This document shows positions 52,240-63,505 of a stretch of DNA of 64,000 nt, in pieces. The notes beneath the pieces are model-generated. The model made no database searches, was not told the origin of the DNA, and saw only the letters and a list, made by a program, of their open reading frames with translations. The DNA lies in contig OX235279.1 of the NCBI GenBank assembly GCA_944472155.2, forward strand, positions 46,845,564 to 46,909,563, read 5' to 3'. The position numbers and the translations under genes were made by a program. Each line of letters starts with the position of its first letter. Position 1 is the stretch's first letter. Source of the stretch: Trichobilharzia szidati (taxonomy: Eukaryota > Platyhelminthes > Trematoda > Strigeidida > Schistosomatidae).

Positions 52240-53682
52240 CTGGAGATAAATAATGAAATGTTTCGAGTTATTTTAGATCTAAACAGATGTTGACAATGAC
52301 AGAGGTTGAAAGCATCTGTTTCTTAATACTATAATGGACTTCGTTGTGAAACGACTTACTGACATGATGGCTGACCGAAGAGACGTATTCACAGTGTACA
52401 ACAATTCTTCATTAAGAAATAAAATTTGAGTGTCAGAACACAAATAAACAATAAGTAGAGATTTAAAAACATTCAGGAAGAATTGCCATGACTAATGAGG
52501 AATTCTGTTGTTCGAAAAGCAAGAAACCTTCGTCTATGACTTCCAGATGACATTAATCAACGCCTCTCACCATCTAATATGTACAAAGTGAGTGTCAATT
52601 TGTGACATTATTGTTGTGTAAGTATATATGGACTTATAAAGTAGTCAAGCCTGTCTCAGATACTCTAAACGAATAATTTTTTTAAATGCATCAAGTTCAA
52701 ACAGTATTAAAGCCCCCAACAATTCTACTGAACTTGAATAACTCAATGAGAACAGCTTTGTAGCATAAGATGGAACAGTTTAACTGGACTGAGCTATCAT
52801 CAGCTGCGTACAACCAAAAATAATAAAATACAGAAGTAATCACCATGACATAACTTCCATATATTTTAACTAAGTAGACGACCCATTTAGGGAAGACCGG
52901 AGGTACTGTGGTGAGAGCTGGCTGTGTTGATTTTCCTTAATAAACGATCTGTTACCTGGCCCTTGTCTTCTGTTGTTACAGTACGATTTTCTACCTGGGT
53001 GGTTGGACACACGTGCCAAAGAGTCTACACATCGCATTCGTTTTCTGAAGCTTTATTGTACTCTTCCTAAATGTACTCTTCATGCATTTTAGATATTTCG
53101 AAGATAATGTTACAATGATTTACTCATTTAATTGTCATACACTTATCCCCCTTTACAAATTTGAATGAAGCTAGAACAACAGTGGTTCATGCAGAATAAT
53201 ATGGTACCATCACTGTTTATTTCATTGGCTCCTCATCAGTTGCTGCTTACAGCCGAAATAAACTATTAAGTTTATGTACAGAAAAGTTCTAACATACTTG
53301 CGAATTTCACATCATGTCAGTTGGCACAGGAGGTTCTAGACTTAGTGAACAGTGCTCAGAAAATTACGCTTACATAGTTTTTACACAGGGAGTCCAAGTT
53401 TAAACAAATTAAATGTATGCATACAATGGTAAAGGAGTTACGTAATAAAGACGAGAGGTACGTAAGATGATAACTTTGTTTAAACTTGAACCCCCAATGT
53501 AAAAACTGTATAAGCACAATTCACACTTAATTGTCATTTACGGACGTAAACTCCTTATTCTTCAATAGTTGTTCTCAGTGTGAGTTATCCAACTTGCATT
53601 AAAATACTCAGAATAAGCCGATACAATAAATAATAAGCAAGTAATCGTTGGGGGAAAATAAACCGAAAATTTGGTTACTTAC
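52240..53682 (-). other. 1.4-kb intron with a long imperfect inverted repeat
   Basis: It contains the hairpin element at 53362-53521; the rest is AT-rich with no recognised feature. The segment around 52890-53060 is less AT-rich and has an AATAAA-like motif, possibly an old repeat. Confidence 0.7.
53362..53521. mobile_element. MITE-like element or stem-loop with about 46-bp inverted arms
   Basis: The left arm 53362-53408 and right arm 53475-53521 are imperfect reverse complements. The shared ends include AATT..GCTTA, AGTTTTTACA and CAAGTTTAAACAAA. The spacer is about 66 bases. This suits a small non-autonomous DNA transposon or a simple foldback. No clear target duplication was seen and no second copy lies in the window. 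Confidence 0.5.
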
Positions 53683-53788
53683 TCAAGATCTTTATGGTCT
53701 TGTACAGTGTGAATATTTGGTTTAACAGGTTGTAAAAATGTGAGTACTTTCTCACTGATTGTAGGAACAATTTCAACTGTTTCAGGAA
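53683..53788 (-). CDS. Linker exon with Ig strand A (short form)
   Basis: This 106-nt exon has acceptor CAATCAG|TTCCTG (phase 1) and donor CTTGA|GTAAGT (phase 2). It encodes VPETVEIVPTISEKVL, then TFLQPVKPNIHTV and DHKDLE. It has the same plan as the later linkers but lacks about 14 residues of the acidic stretch. Its end supplies strand A of the Ig completed at 52239. Confidence 0.9.
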
Positions 53789-54171
53789 CTGATTGAAAAA
53801 GAAAAAACATTAATTAAAATGTTACACAAATGTTATGAAATAAGTTACGTGTTAACTAGTCAGTCTACCGTAAACTGTCGGCACAAAATATACACCTCAT
53901 ATAGGAAATTGGGTTGTTAAACATTGCACCGCATATGTCTAGTGTTTGAACAAAATATAGAGGACATTCCAGTGAGGAGAATTTTCTTTATCAACGATAT
54001 TTGTCTACTTTTTAGCGTATTCAAGATTACTATTTGTGTATGCATTTTGTCGTTATTAGGACGCATCGGTAAGGAGTATCCGAAATATTTCATACATAAC
54101 CTCATATCCCATTAAAAATGTAAAACTACAGTAATATCGTGTTAAATGTAATACTGAGACGGCAGTCTGGC

Positions 54172-54480
54172 GAAGAAAGGGTGTGAGGACAAATACTCGC
54201 CGAAGACATTGGCTAGCGGTTGCGCTATATCGTGAATTGGCAGAAGTTAGAATTCATGGGCCATTCGATCGGGTCCCAGTGGCTTGATGGTAAACGAGCT
54301 TGCCTTGTAACCAGAAGGTCCTGGGTTCGAACCTCGGTGGTGCGTAGTGATGAAGAGTCCCAAACTAGGACGAAACAGCTGTCCAGTACTCCCAGGTTTT
54401 CCAATGGTTCTCTAACTAATGTCAGCTCATGATGAAATCCTGTAACCAATCGACCAAATCCCTAAAAACCAATACTTGAA
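54172..54480 (+). mobile_element. Hammerhead-like SINE, fullest copy (about 310 bp)
   Basis: It begins GGGTGTGAGGACAAATACTC and continues through GTCCCAGTGGCTTGATGG (A-box region), B box GGTTCGAACCT, GTGATGAAGAGTCCCAAAC, TAGGACGAAACAGCTGTC and GGTTCTCTAACTAATGTCAG. Stem II (GUCC/GGAC) and GAAAC are intact, but core position C3 is G and three bases are inserted. Size and pieces suit the schistosome Sm-alpha repeat; that assignment is from memory of the family. Confidence 0.78.
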
Positions 54481-54594
54481 CTCTTAATTCACTAACACAA
54501 CCTTAGGAAGTTTAGGCAGTCTGGTATAAAGCAGTCTTTACTTTCTCAGTTTGTCAATTCCTGTATTCTACCCATCCCTCTTTACTGCTCCCCA

Positions 54595-55254
54595 TTAATC
54601 TTTCCAGGACTACTTAAGAAAGACTTTGCTTCGCTGCGTAGGGCACTAAAAGCTGTTAGTAGGGCAAGTGGGATATCGTTAAACCAACTAGTTAACACCA
54701 TAGTGGATAGACATATAATGTCATGTAAGAAACTAGTGAATACTATATTGTCAGACCCTGAGCATCCTCTCTATACACAGCTCTCTCCTTGCATATCATC
54801 TGGTAGAACTAGAAGTAACTATAGGAAGCTATATGCCAGGACTACCAAGTATAAAAACTCCACAATACCTTATCTGGCACAGCTGTTATGTGATGAGAAA
54901 ACTGTTAGGCATGACATGATCAATTTACTGCGGCACTCTAACAAATAGTTCCCATTAGCTTTTGTTCTCCTTTCTTTGTTACTATTATATTGCTGCTCAT
55001 ATATTCTATTACAGACTAATTTTATATATCGTATCCTGTGGTGCACTGTTTAAATATGTGAATGCAATGCTGTTCTCTTTTTATTTTATTTCTTTTATTT
55101 CTCTTTTTCTTTTTGTTGTTGTTGCTTTATATTTCTAAATCCTTATAAAATTTATGAGGTAATTAGATGCAATATTGTAATGAACGCTGAAAATTCCATA
55201 CCTGTACCATAAATACTGTTTGGAATAAAGCCATTATTATTATTATTATTATTG
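54595..55254 (+). mobile_element. 3' end of a second non-LTR retrotransposon family
   Basis: A frame at 54703-54948 encodes 81 residues ending in KLYARTTKYKNSTIPYLAQL, which resembles the C-terminal end of CR1/SR-type LINE polyproteins (Arg-rich, then a Tyr/Pro/Leu motif). It is followed by an AT-rich 3' UTR of about 300 bp and a (TTA)n tail at about 55229-55252. It is truncated at the 5' side. It shares no tail with the LINE at 42960. Confidence 0.65.
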
Positions 55255-55932
55255 TTAATTTTTGACAGGGCCATGCAAGCCACATTATGTCTCAGGATAG
55301 TCTTTAGTTTATTGAAATGTCTCCAAACTTATACTAATTAAATCCATTTCCCTTGTAACAACCGAAGGCAGTACACGGAAGCTAAGTTGTGCTATTCATT
55401 AATTAAACCGCTGTTTAAATATCTACAGTTTATATTCGTTGACCAATCACTGAGCTTGGGATTTCGGTTCACATCATACGTCATGAAATGGAATGATCAA
55501 ATATACATGACATTCTGTTGTCGATGCAGTACTGAACTGTGGGAAAGTATTCTATCTCTAACATCAAATAGAATGTTCACATAGATATATCGTATTCTGT
55601 TGTTAATGCCGAAGTGAAGTGTGAGAATAGCATATTCCGTTGGCACACATTGTCTGTATCACACCTCCACACTCTCACCCCTTAACTTTAGTACTTGGCT
55701 GAAAGAAAGGATTCCACCAGTGACTGACTCTTATGCTATTAACTATTAACTAGTGGTACTGAATAATTTGAATCACATACAATTTCCACATCTTTCACTT
55801 TGGATGTCTAAAGTGCTGCTTGCAAACTACTTATGACATTTACAGACAATATAAACTACCTAACAGTTGAGGAATAAATAAAACTATATATGGTAATGAT
55901 GAAGAAAACAAAAGTTGATCACTCACGCTTAC

Positions 55933-56189
55933 CTTCAATATCCACGACTGTACTGGAGGTGATAGTCTTTTGAATGGGTTCAACTTGTGTCGGTACAAGT
56001 TGGGTTCGCGTTGCAGTACATGTGTATTCACCCATATCTTGTGGGGTAACATTGTGTATAACTAGTTTAGCCAAACCGCTTTCATACTCATAGACTTGTT
56101 CAATGCGATCGGATACTGTAAGTTCGGAGCCTTCATGACTCCACTGAACAGATACTGGCTGCTGGTCTGTCAGCAGTTGACACTCCAAT
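55933..56189 (-). CDS. Ig-core exon, first of the series
   Basis: This 257-nt exon has acceptor TTTTGTAG|ATTGG (phase 2) and donor GAAG|GTAAGC (phase 1). It has LECQLLTDQQP, VQWSHEGSEL, YEYESGLAKLVIHN and DMGEYTCTATRT, so an Ig core with both Cys and Trp. It completes the sixth Ig domain, whose strand A (FSFIKPVRAEV) is the last part of the 1770-nt exon at 57961. Confidence 0.93.
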
Positions 56190-57960
56190 CTACAAAAATA
56201 TGATATGAGAATATTGAAATATACTAAACTGAAATACAGGTTCAATAAAGTAATTGGTATATATATATATGAAATGGAACAAATTTGTTCGAAGTTTGCC
56301 GCATACCGATCTAAGAACCAATGGAAGCTACTGACCACTGGACACACCTGCTTCCACCCAATTTTTGGACCTTAGAAGAGTCTCTGATAAAAATAACTTT
56401 GAAATAAACCAAAGCCCTATAACCATGACACGCGGAACATACTACTACGCTCTCTGAATCCTACTTCAAACACTGCCAGGCCCACCACTTAGGACACTCA
56501 CTATTTCGACTGTACCCCTTATTTCGCTACACTAATTCATTATTTCGGATTTGAACCAATGCATTGTTAAATAGTGTTTTAACTCAGTCATTCTGGTTTG
56601 GTGTTTAACAATATAATAGTACTACAATCATTTTATTCCAAACAACAATAATAATTACACAGAATGGGATTTTCAATGTTTGTGAATATTACAACAAGAT
56701 GTCGACCAGTGGCCGAGTTAAGTTTGAGCTAGGTTCTGAACTTCATTTGTGACTGAACGGTTAAAACAACTGAATTCTGCCTTTTTTTCTTTCTGCCTAG
56801 TACTTTATATTTCCAGCGACTGAAGTTGTAGTTGTCACAAAATATCATTATTTATTTAAGTAGACTACACTGTGCCTCATTGTAGGGAAGTTGCGTAAAC
56901 CATAATGAACTGACTGATATCGAAGTCTCATATTGAGTCACTCCTAGAGTGGGTGTGATATGCGGATGTCCACCAAAGGATCTGTGTACTGAACAGCAGT
57001 TCACCCCGTCCTCTTCTATGGCTGCGACACATAGCAGTTAAAGTGAAATGTATGAAGATGCTAGCCTTATGTGTCTGTGTTAGGCAGCATAATATTGTCA
57101 GTAATATTGAGATTACTGGTAGAATGTTGGGTAAAGAGACAGAACCAAACAGTAAAGCTGAGATCATAGAAACACCTAGGACATGTGTTACGCACCACCA
57201 GCCATAGCTTTCCTCGACGAAAAATGTTTCCTGGTGTAGGATTTAGGTGGAGGAGTCAGGAGTGAACAGACAGATTAACAGCACCAATACAGGAAGTCTC
57301 TGACTGTTTATTTGAGCTCATTAGGAATGCAGTTGTAGACCGTCTGTCTGACTGAGGTCCTCGAGATGCTAGTAACCAATTAATGGGAATTGTTTGTGAT
57401 ACACCTCAAAATTATTCTCAACATCGGAGATGCATTCATTAATTTCGACCTTCTAGATTCATTGAATCCTCATTAACTTTAGCGTAATTATGCTTTCTGT
57501 CGAACGTTTCCATTTATTCGCGTACAATTTGCCAAGTGTGACAGGTTTAACTACTGCTCCTCTGTATAAGATTCCATATCCAATGTTCAATGGTTCAGTC
57601 TGGTTTCGACTTACAGTCTATATATTTAATTTCACTAATTAACGTCGCGTGGCAACCATTTTCACTATCCAGCAAACGTTTTTGATATCGTTGTTTTGTT
57701 GTATGAGATGAAAAAACTCATTGTAAGAATGTACGCCGTAACGACTGTCTCACTTCTTCTGTCACACACAAATAAGATTAATTAAAAATTGCATGACACA
57801 AGATTCATTGAAATTTCTATCAGTGACATATAAATACTACAATGTACCAGTAGATTCTCACCAGTAACGATGCATATTAAATCAATGATGCTAGTTTATA
57901 ACACGTTTAGATATACAAAAATACTCCTAGTCTTTTGAAATGACCAGTAGTGATACTTAC
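56190..57960 (-). other. 1.8-kb intron with an old LINE remnant
   Basis: Apart from the remnant at about 56935-57420 nothing is recognised. Confidence 0.7.
56935..57420 (+). pseudogene. Ancient reverse transcriptase C-terminal remnant
   Basis: The plus strand contains GTGTACTGAACAGCAGTTC then TTCTATGGCTGCGACACATAG, a decayed version of the post-polymerase motif (V-L-x-Y-G-C-x-T-W) found in RTE-like LINEs, followed by frames broken by several stops. No open frame survives. Confidence 0.5.
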
Positions 57961-59730
57961 TCTAAAGTACGTTCTTCAGTTGAATCTTGGTGAACTTCAG
58001 CGCGAACGGGTTTAATGAAACTGAATTCAGTTTGTTCTTCGACATTTTTCAATTCAACTGTAAACGTTTCAGGTGCTGATGGTAATTCAGTGATAACATC
58101 TTCAACCACAGGCATTTCTACTTCAGTAGCAGTATACAATTCACATGAGCTAGTCAATTCTCCTTCAGGATGCAAAACAGAAACAGTGATGGTTCCAATC
58201 ATTTCAGAATTAATTTTTGGTATTTCTAAAATTGATGAAAACTCTGTTGTCTTCACTTCACATGGTATTTGTTCTTGAGTGACTTCTAGCCCTTTAACAT
58301 ACCAACGAAATTCAATTGGAGCTGTTGTCGGTTGAACAGAGCATTCTAACTGTAGCGGTTGGTCCAGTGCAACTTCTAATTGTGAAGTTAGTGTTTTAGC
58401 GAATTGCACATTGACAGTCTGTTGTTCCCTTGGTTGTATATGACACACCGATGTTGCTTGTCCTAATGGGGATGTAGCAATCATCTGGAGTACAGTATTA
58501 TCATCTTTTTCAGGTTGATAATTGTGTAGCACAGCTCTGTATTGTAATGTATCGTCATCAACTTGTTCTGGACCGAAAAATTCGAATCTTTCAGCCGTTG
58601 ACGGTGAACTAATTGCCCATTGAATATCAGGTGATGGATTCGCCTTCAATATGATATCCATAACAACTGTAGATCCTACTTCTGGTGTAAGTTTTTCTGG
58701 TAAACCTTGAATGAATTGTGGAGCAAATTCTAATTTTGAAACTACTGGTGCTTTTGGCTGCTCTTCCGTCTTTGGTGGCTGATAAGTTAATTCGAGATTA
58801 CATGAAGTGTAAATCTTCTCCTCCTTATCACCACTTAAACGTGTTACCATACAGGTAACTTCGCCAAAGTCCCAGGTACCAGGATTATTGATTGTCAGTC
58901 TACTCTGCCATGGTTGATCTTGAGTTACAATGTATCGTTCAGGGTTCTTTTCAGGTGGAAGTAGAAATATTTCTATTCCATTCAAATACCAACTAAAAAC
59001 AGGCTGAGGAACATCTGTAAATGATTCTTCCGGTCTATCAACTTCAACTTCAAGTGTAATCGCTTCATCTTTTTCACTATACGTTAAATGTGTTGGTAGT
59101 TGTCGAGTGAAACGAAGTTCAGGGAGTTGTTTTTCCGGTTCCGTTTCTGTTATATCATCTGTTTTAGCCATCATTACCAATACTGAAGAGGTTACAATCT
59201 TTGTTCCCGTCTGTCCAGCAGCTTCTATGGTAACTTGACTGGGCAGTATTTCTGGCTGAACCGATGGAATGATGAGAGTTGTACGATTAGTGTCTTCAAG
59301 CACTTTGAATTGTTTCGCTGTCTGGTCTAGTTGTAATCCATTTAAATACCATCTAAATGTAACCGGTGGTTCGGATTCAACCTCACATTCCAGTCTAGCA
59401 CTATCACCAGGTTGTAATTCAATCCTTTCTGGTGGTTGACGCACAAAACGTGGTTCAACAATCTTTCCATCAACTATCTCTAGTTCTAATACACTACTGC
59501 ACATAGTTACACCAAGTTCATTTTCTGCGCGTACCATTATTTCGCCTATATCAAAGGCATTTAAATCGTGTATACTCAACGTATATGTATGTGTTGATCT
59601 GTCAATGTACAATTCCTTTTTAGCAGATGCTTGTTGAGAAGGTGATGAAATTATTACTGGTTCAAATTCCACACCATTATGAAACCATCGTAAAGTTGGC
59701 TCTGGATATCCATTGACACAGCACTCCAGT
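57961..59730 (-). CDS. Large exon with five Ig domains
   Basis: This 1770-nt exon has acceptor CCTTTAG|ACTGG (phase 2) and donor TTAGA|GTAAGT (phase 2) and encodes about 590 residues. Ig1 at 1-86 (LECCVNGYPEPTLRWFHNG; second Cys replaced by Val in IMVRAEN). Ig2 at 93-187 (RLECEVESEPPVTFRWYLNG). Ig3 at 205-316 (FSWYLNGIEI; first Cys missing, second in EVTCMVTR). Ig4 at 335-431 (PDIQWAISSPS; no Cys pair). Ig5 at 441-535 (LQLECSVQ, EFRWYVKG). A Glu/Val/Pro linker at 536-568 leads to strand A of the sixth Ig. The repeated F(V/A/T)xxLP.x.L...x pattern before each domain is typical of titin-family tandem Ig. The uninterrupted long exon contrasts with the small exons downstream. Confidence 0.95.
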
Positions 59731-62249
59731 CTAAAGGAAAAGTGTACATTTGATTCGAAAATAAATATTTTCATTATAGGGTTTATCAAGAGAAATCATT
59801 CACAGTTATTATCAATCCTTCTGTATTAGATACGTTTATCTAGACGTTGGGTGCCATACAGAACAAAATCCGTACACTAGATTCTACTTGTAATCACCAA
59901 CTATCAAATAATCTGTGCACAATTTGTTCAAAACCTATTCAGTTAGTCCCAACAGGTTAAAATATGCTGATCGCACAGAGCTAAGAAGAAAATCAATCAG
60001 TAAGCGTGGTTATTCGACTAAGAAAAAAATGTTATTGGTTCCTTCTGGCTCGTCTTTTTTCATAGCAAATACACGATGTTTGTTACTATGATGTACTATT
60101 GAAATGGTTGAAGACAAGGGACTTGGAAAAGGAATGTTTATCAGAAATTTGGTATCTGTGTATGGCGAAATTATGTAAAACCTTATCTTCAAATGACTAA
60201 TTGCACACATCTTCCGTGTTGTGCTACTTCGATCCTCCATATTATGTTTCTTTCACGTTTCCGATGTTTTGCTGCAGCGCTGAATCACTTCCTTTCTCTG
60301 ACGTCAAATCCATCTCCCTGTTATTTGATATTTTTACGCCAAAGAAAGTCGCTTTATCTGTTAATATAGTAGTACCGTATTGTAGACAAACCCTATGGTA
60401 TGGATTCTACGCAAAATTTAGGCGTTTCGTTTATTTCCTTAAAAGTTCACTGCCCAATTACCTTCCCAGATTTCTCACAAGAAATATTATAATAATTATG
60501 GAATTTTCAACCGAAAGTGAAACGAATTCTCAGGCAGTAGTGTAGGACGTCACGGAATTTGAATTATGCTGCATTCAAGGTCTCCTTTTCATCTTCTATC
60601 ACGGTTTCAAGAAATTAGACGATGGATTTTTCGGAATTTTATGATATTATTATTATTGTTCCCTTGGGTTCCTAGTGGAACATAGGGCTTCATCTACACG
60701 TCTCCACTTGCTTATGTCTTCTGCCGTATTTTTCACCTGCATCCATGTTAGTCCATACTGTTTCAACTCCTCTTCACACGATCTCCTCCATGTCACCCTT
60801 GCACTGACGTCCCACTCGCCGCTTCCCTTTCGGGTTCCACTCGAGCGTTGGCCTGACGCGTGATGTCACTCAACGGCCTCCTCAGCGAGTGTCCCATCCA
60901 TCTCCACTTCCTCCTGCATATTTGTTGGGCGATTGCTTCTTGTTTTGTTTGTTCCCATAGTTTCTTGTTGGTGATTCTTTCCGGCCGGCCATCTGATCTT
61001 GAGTATAGAGCGAAGACAGTTGTTGTTGATAAAGGTCTGCAACAGGCTGTTGGAAATATTGTTTGTGACACGCCAAGTTTCTGATCCGTATAGAAGAACT
61101 GACTGACTTGACGTTTGTATTGAAAATCCGAATCATTTTGTTATTGATGCAGGCTGAGTGACGAAGATTTCCAGATTGGTTTCAGGTTGATGAATGTGTT
61201 TCTCGCCTTCCCGATTCTCGATTTGACATCTTCGTCCGTTCCTCCTGTAGTTGAGACAATGCTCCCTAGATGAGTGAATGAAGTCACCTCTTTCAAATCC
61301 TTCCCGTTGATGGTGATTGGCGCTGGATGTTGCTGCTGCTGTTTTTGTTGTTGCTTGGTTATTTTCATAACCTCCGTCTTGTCTATGTTCACCTGGAGTC
61401 CTGTCTTTGCTGCTTCTTCGACCAGTTTGTCAGTTTTCGCTTGTAAGTCTTCGATTTTGTGTGACATCAAACATAAATCATCCGCGAAATCCAGGTGTTC
61501 TAGGTTCTTCACGTTGGTCCAGGATATCCCTGTCTTCTCGTTTCCCACTGTATGACGCATAATCCACCTTGATTGTTACTTTAAGTTCTTATCTTCATTA
61601 GTTCGTTGATGTAATCCTTTCCTTAATCATGCTGATGATTTCTCTTCCATAGTAAAACTATTTATTCAGATGAAGGTGTGCTTTCCGATTCACTTTACGT
61701 AAACATTGTGAATTCCCAGATTCTGTATTGTGAATCTATTAGCTGAATGAGTAAATTGACGTCTGAAAGGCTTAATTCTTCTTTTATACTATTCCGATAA
61801 AACTAACTTTAAGAGTAATGCCAGTTTAGCATGATAAGAATGAATTAAATTTGGACATCACTGGAACAACTTTTTAGGGTGAGTGACACTCTAACTTATA
61901 CGAATTCGAATTGCACTATTTTTCTTTTTAACTTATTCTCTAGTAAATTTTTCCTACATAACCGATCTTAGTAAACTGACCTTCATATACAGTGAAGACA
62001 GAGTTTCTGAGCTATAGCGAGATTCATACAAGAAAGGCCAGTGTTACAAATTCTACTACCGAGAATCTGCTGTCTTTTGATATCAGTTATCAACTTCTGC
62101 ATTAGGAGATATTGTTTATACTTCCCTCAGAATCCGTATGTGTGAATTTCTGTGCAGTGGGAAACACTATTCCTACTTATTTTCAGTCGAAGAAAATCAA
62201 CGAAAACGCATGAATAGTATTGATAATAATAATAATAATGAGAACTCAC
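59731..62249 (-). other. 2.5-kb intron with LINE copy
   Basis: The LINE occupies about 60645-61566 in the same orientation as the gene. Nothing is recognised at 59740-60640 or 61570-62215; a short AAT run lies at 62222-62239, next to the exon end. Confidence 0.78.
60645..61566 (-). pseudogene. 5'-truncated LINE, 3' third of the reverse transcriptase plus tail
   Basis: On the minus strand the frame at 61560-61141 starts within the polymerase (MRHTVGNEKTGISW), includes motif C LDFADDLCLMSHK, and continues through LQVNIDKTEVMKI and LGSIVSTTGGTDEDVKSRIG. The remaining polymerase end is frame-shifted (61136-60793). The 3' end is CCCTATGTTCCACTAGGAAC CCAAGGGAACAA followed by ATA repeats at about 60645-60660. 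It belongs to the family at 42960 and 63477, with motif C intact here. Confidence 0.88.
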
Positions 62250-62325
62250 GTAACAGTATGATTTTCCAGTACTTTGATTCTAGGTTGTAAGCGTTTTTCA
62301 AAAACTGGTGGTTTCGGTTCTGGTC
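62250..62325 (-). CDS. Linker exon, first exon visible in the window
   Basis: This 76-nt exon has acceptor TTTCACAG|GACCAG (phase 1) and donor GTTAC|GTGAGT (phase 2). It encodes PEPKPPVFEKRLQPRIK then VLENHTVT, a proline-rich linker followed by strand A of the Ig domain completed at the start of the 1770-nt exon. Same phases as the later linker exons (1 in, 2 out), which supports the assignment despite its size. Confidence 0.88.
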
Positions 62326-62912
62326 CTGTGAAAAGATGAGAATAATTTCAGCTATACAGTTTGTCGGTTTATTAAAGTCAGACATAAATTCTGTTTTATT
62401 TTTCCAGGTACAATCCCTGTTTGTTTGCTGAATTTTTGACTTCAACTGAACATTAACGTCAAACACATTTTTCACACTGCATTTCATCGAATGCTAGTAA
62501 GATGTACTTGAGAATGAGCTTAGGAATATGCATAACACCTTAATTAAAAATAGCTATCCAGAAAACACTACGAGAAAGCTACAATAGTCGTAAAGAAATG
62601 TTTTGCATCTGCGAACAAAAAGAAGTAGCTCTATATGCGACTGCAGTTTAGAGGTGAAGTAGTAACCAACAAACTAAAAAAAAACAATCTTTGCCAGTCA
62701 GTTACAGCCCATATTTCCTACACGACCGGTTAGGATTCCGGAAGTGAAAGACGAAATGACACCTCTGTTTAAATCTGTCAATTCAGCTGCATTAAAATCC
62801 TGTAGGCACCAGATGTCTGTTCTATACCAGTTTGGCAGTCATCAGCAGTCCGCTATCACAACTCTTTTAGGGATTAAGTTTCTTATTTGGTACACCGAAA
62901 AGACTAATATTT

Positions 62913-63130
62913 CTCTCTTTTTTTTATTCCTTTACGTTCCCAGTGGAACATAGGGCTTCAAGCTAGAGGCTTGTTTTTACAGGATGGGGTTGATGGCCTC
63001 ATACCCAACCTTCCCCCTTTGCCAGTTCTATTACTAGCTTAGCGAGGTAAAGGAGTGCGTCGGTCGGGGATCGAACCCCAGACCATGTAAGTGGTCGGCG
63101 AGCATCCTAACCGCTGTGCCACCGACGCCA
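62913..63130 (-). mobile_element. tRNA-headed SINE, family A
   Basis: On the minus strand it starts GCGTCGGTGGCACAGCGG, with B box GGTTCGATCCC, TTTACCTCGCTAAGC, a CATCAACCCCATCCTGTA body and tail GAAGCCCTATGTTCCACTGG GAACG then an A-rich run. AATATTT at 62906-62912 and 63131-63137 may be a short target duplication. Confidence 0.82.
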
Positions 63131-63469
63131 AATATTTTCCTATAGATGGTAAAACCCACTCAGTGTTGAACATCGAAATTTTGTCCAGTTTGAAGATTAG
63201 TTTATTTCAGAGTAGATTATGTCACAAACTGGAATGGATTCCAAGTAAGCTTAAAATGATAATCATTTAATTAACTAGAAATGACTTTACAGAATACAGA
63301 AATCTACCACATATGATAAAATTCATTTTAACGGAAATCATTTAATCGGCAGTTTTGAAGAGCCATCATAGTCAGTCTGTTAATTCAACCTAACCCATCA
63401 GTTGTAAGATGGAAGGAATCCATAAAACTGGGTAATTACTCTTCGAAGCCTGGGAAATTCAACTTTTTG

Positions 63470-63505
63470 ATGCTATTATTATTATTATTATTACTATTAT
63501 TATTG
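63470..63505. repeat. (TTA)n run at the 3' end of the LINE
   Basis: About eleven TTA-like units abut the LINE 3' end, as is usual for this family (also 44318-44330 and 60645-60660). Confidence 0.8.

Larger units (their letters stand above)
53789..55932 (-). other. 2.1-kb intron with a SINE and a LINE 3' end
   Basis: It holds the hammerhead-like SINE (about 54172-54480) and a different LINE fragment (about 54595-55254). The part from 55260 to 55920 shows nothing recognisable. Confidence 0.75.

Noticed and set aside
60010..60545. Frames of 76 and 114 codons on both strands
   Set aside because: They have no domain or splice sites consistent with the gene, and no recognisable similarity; they are treated as chance frames in intron.
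62755..62870. Possible sixth, minus-strand hammerhead-like SINE copy
   Set aside because: Only scattered resemblance (CCAGTTTGGCAGTCATCAGC) to the family; boxes A and B could not be found.
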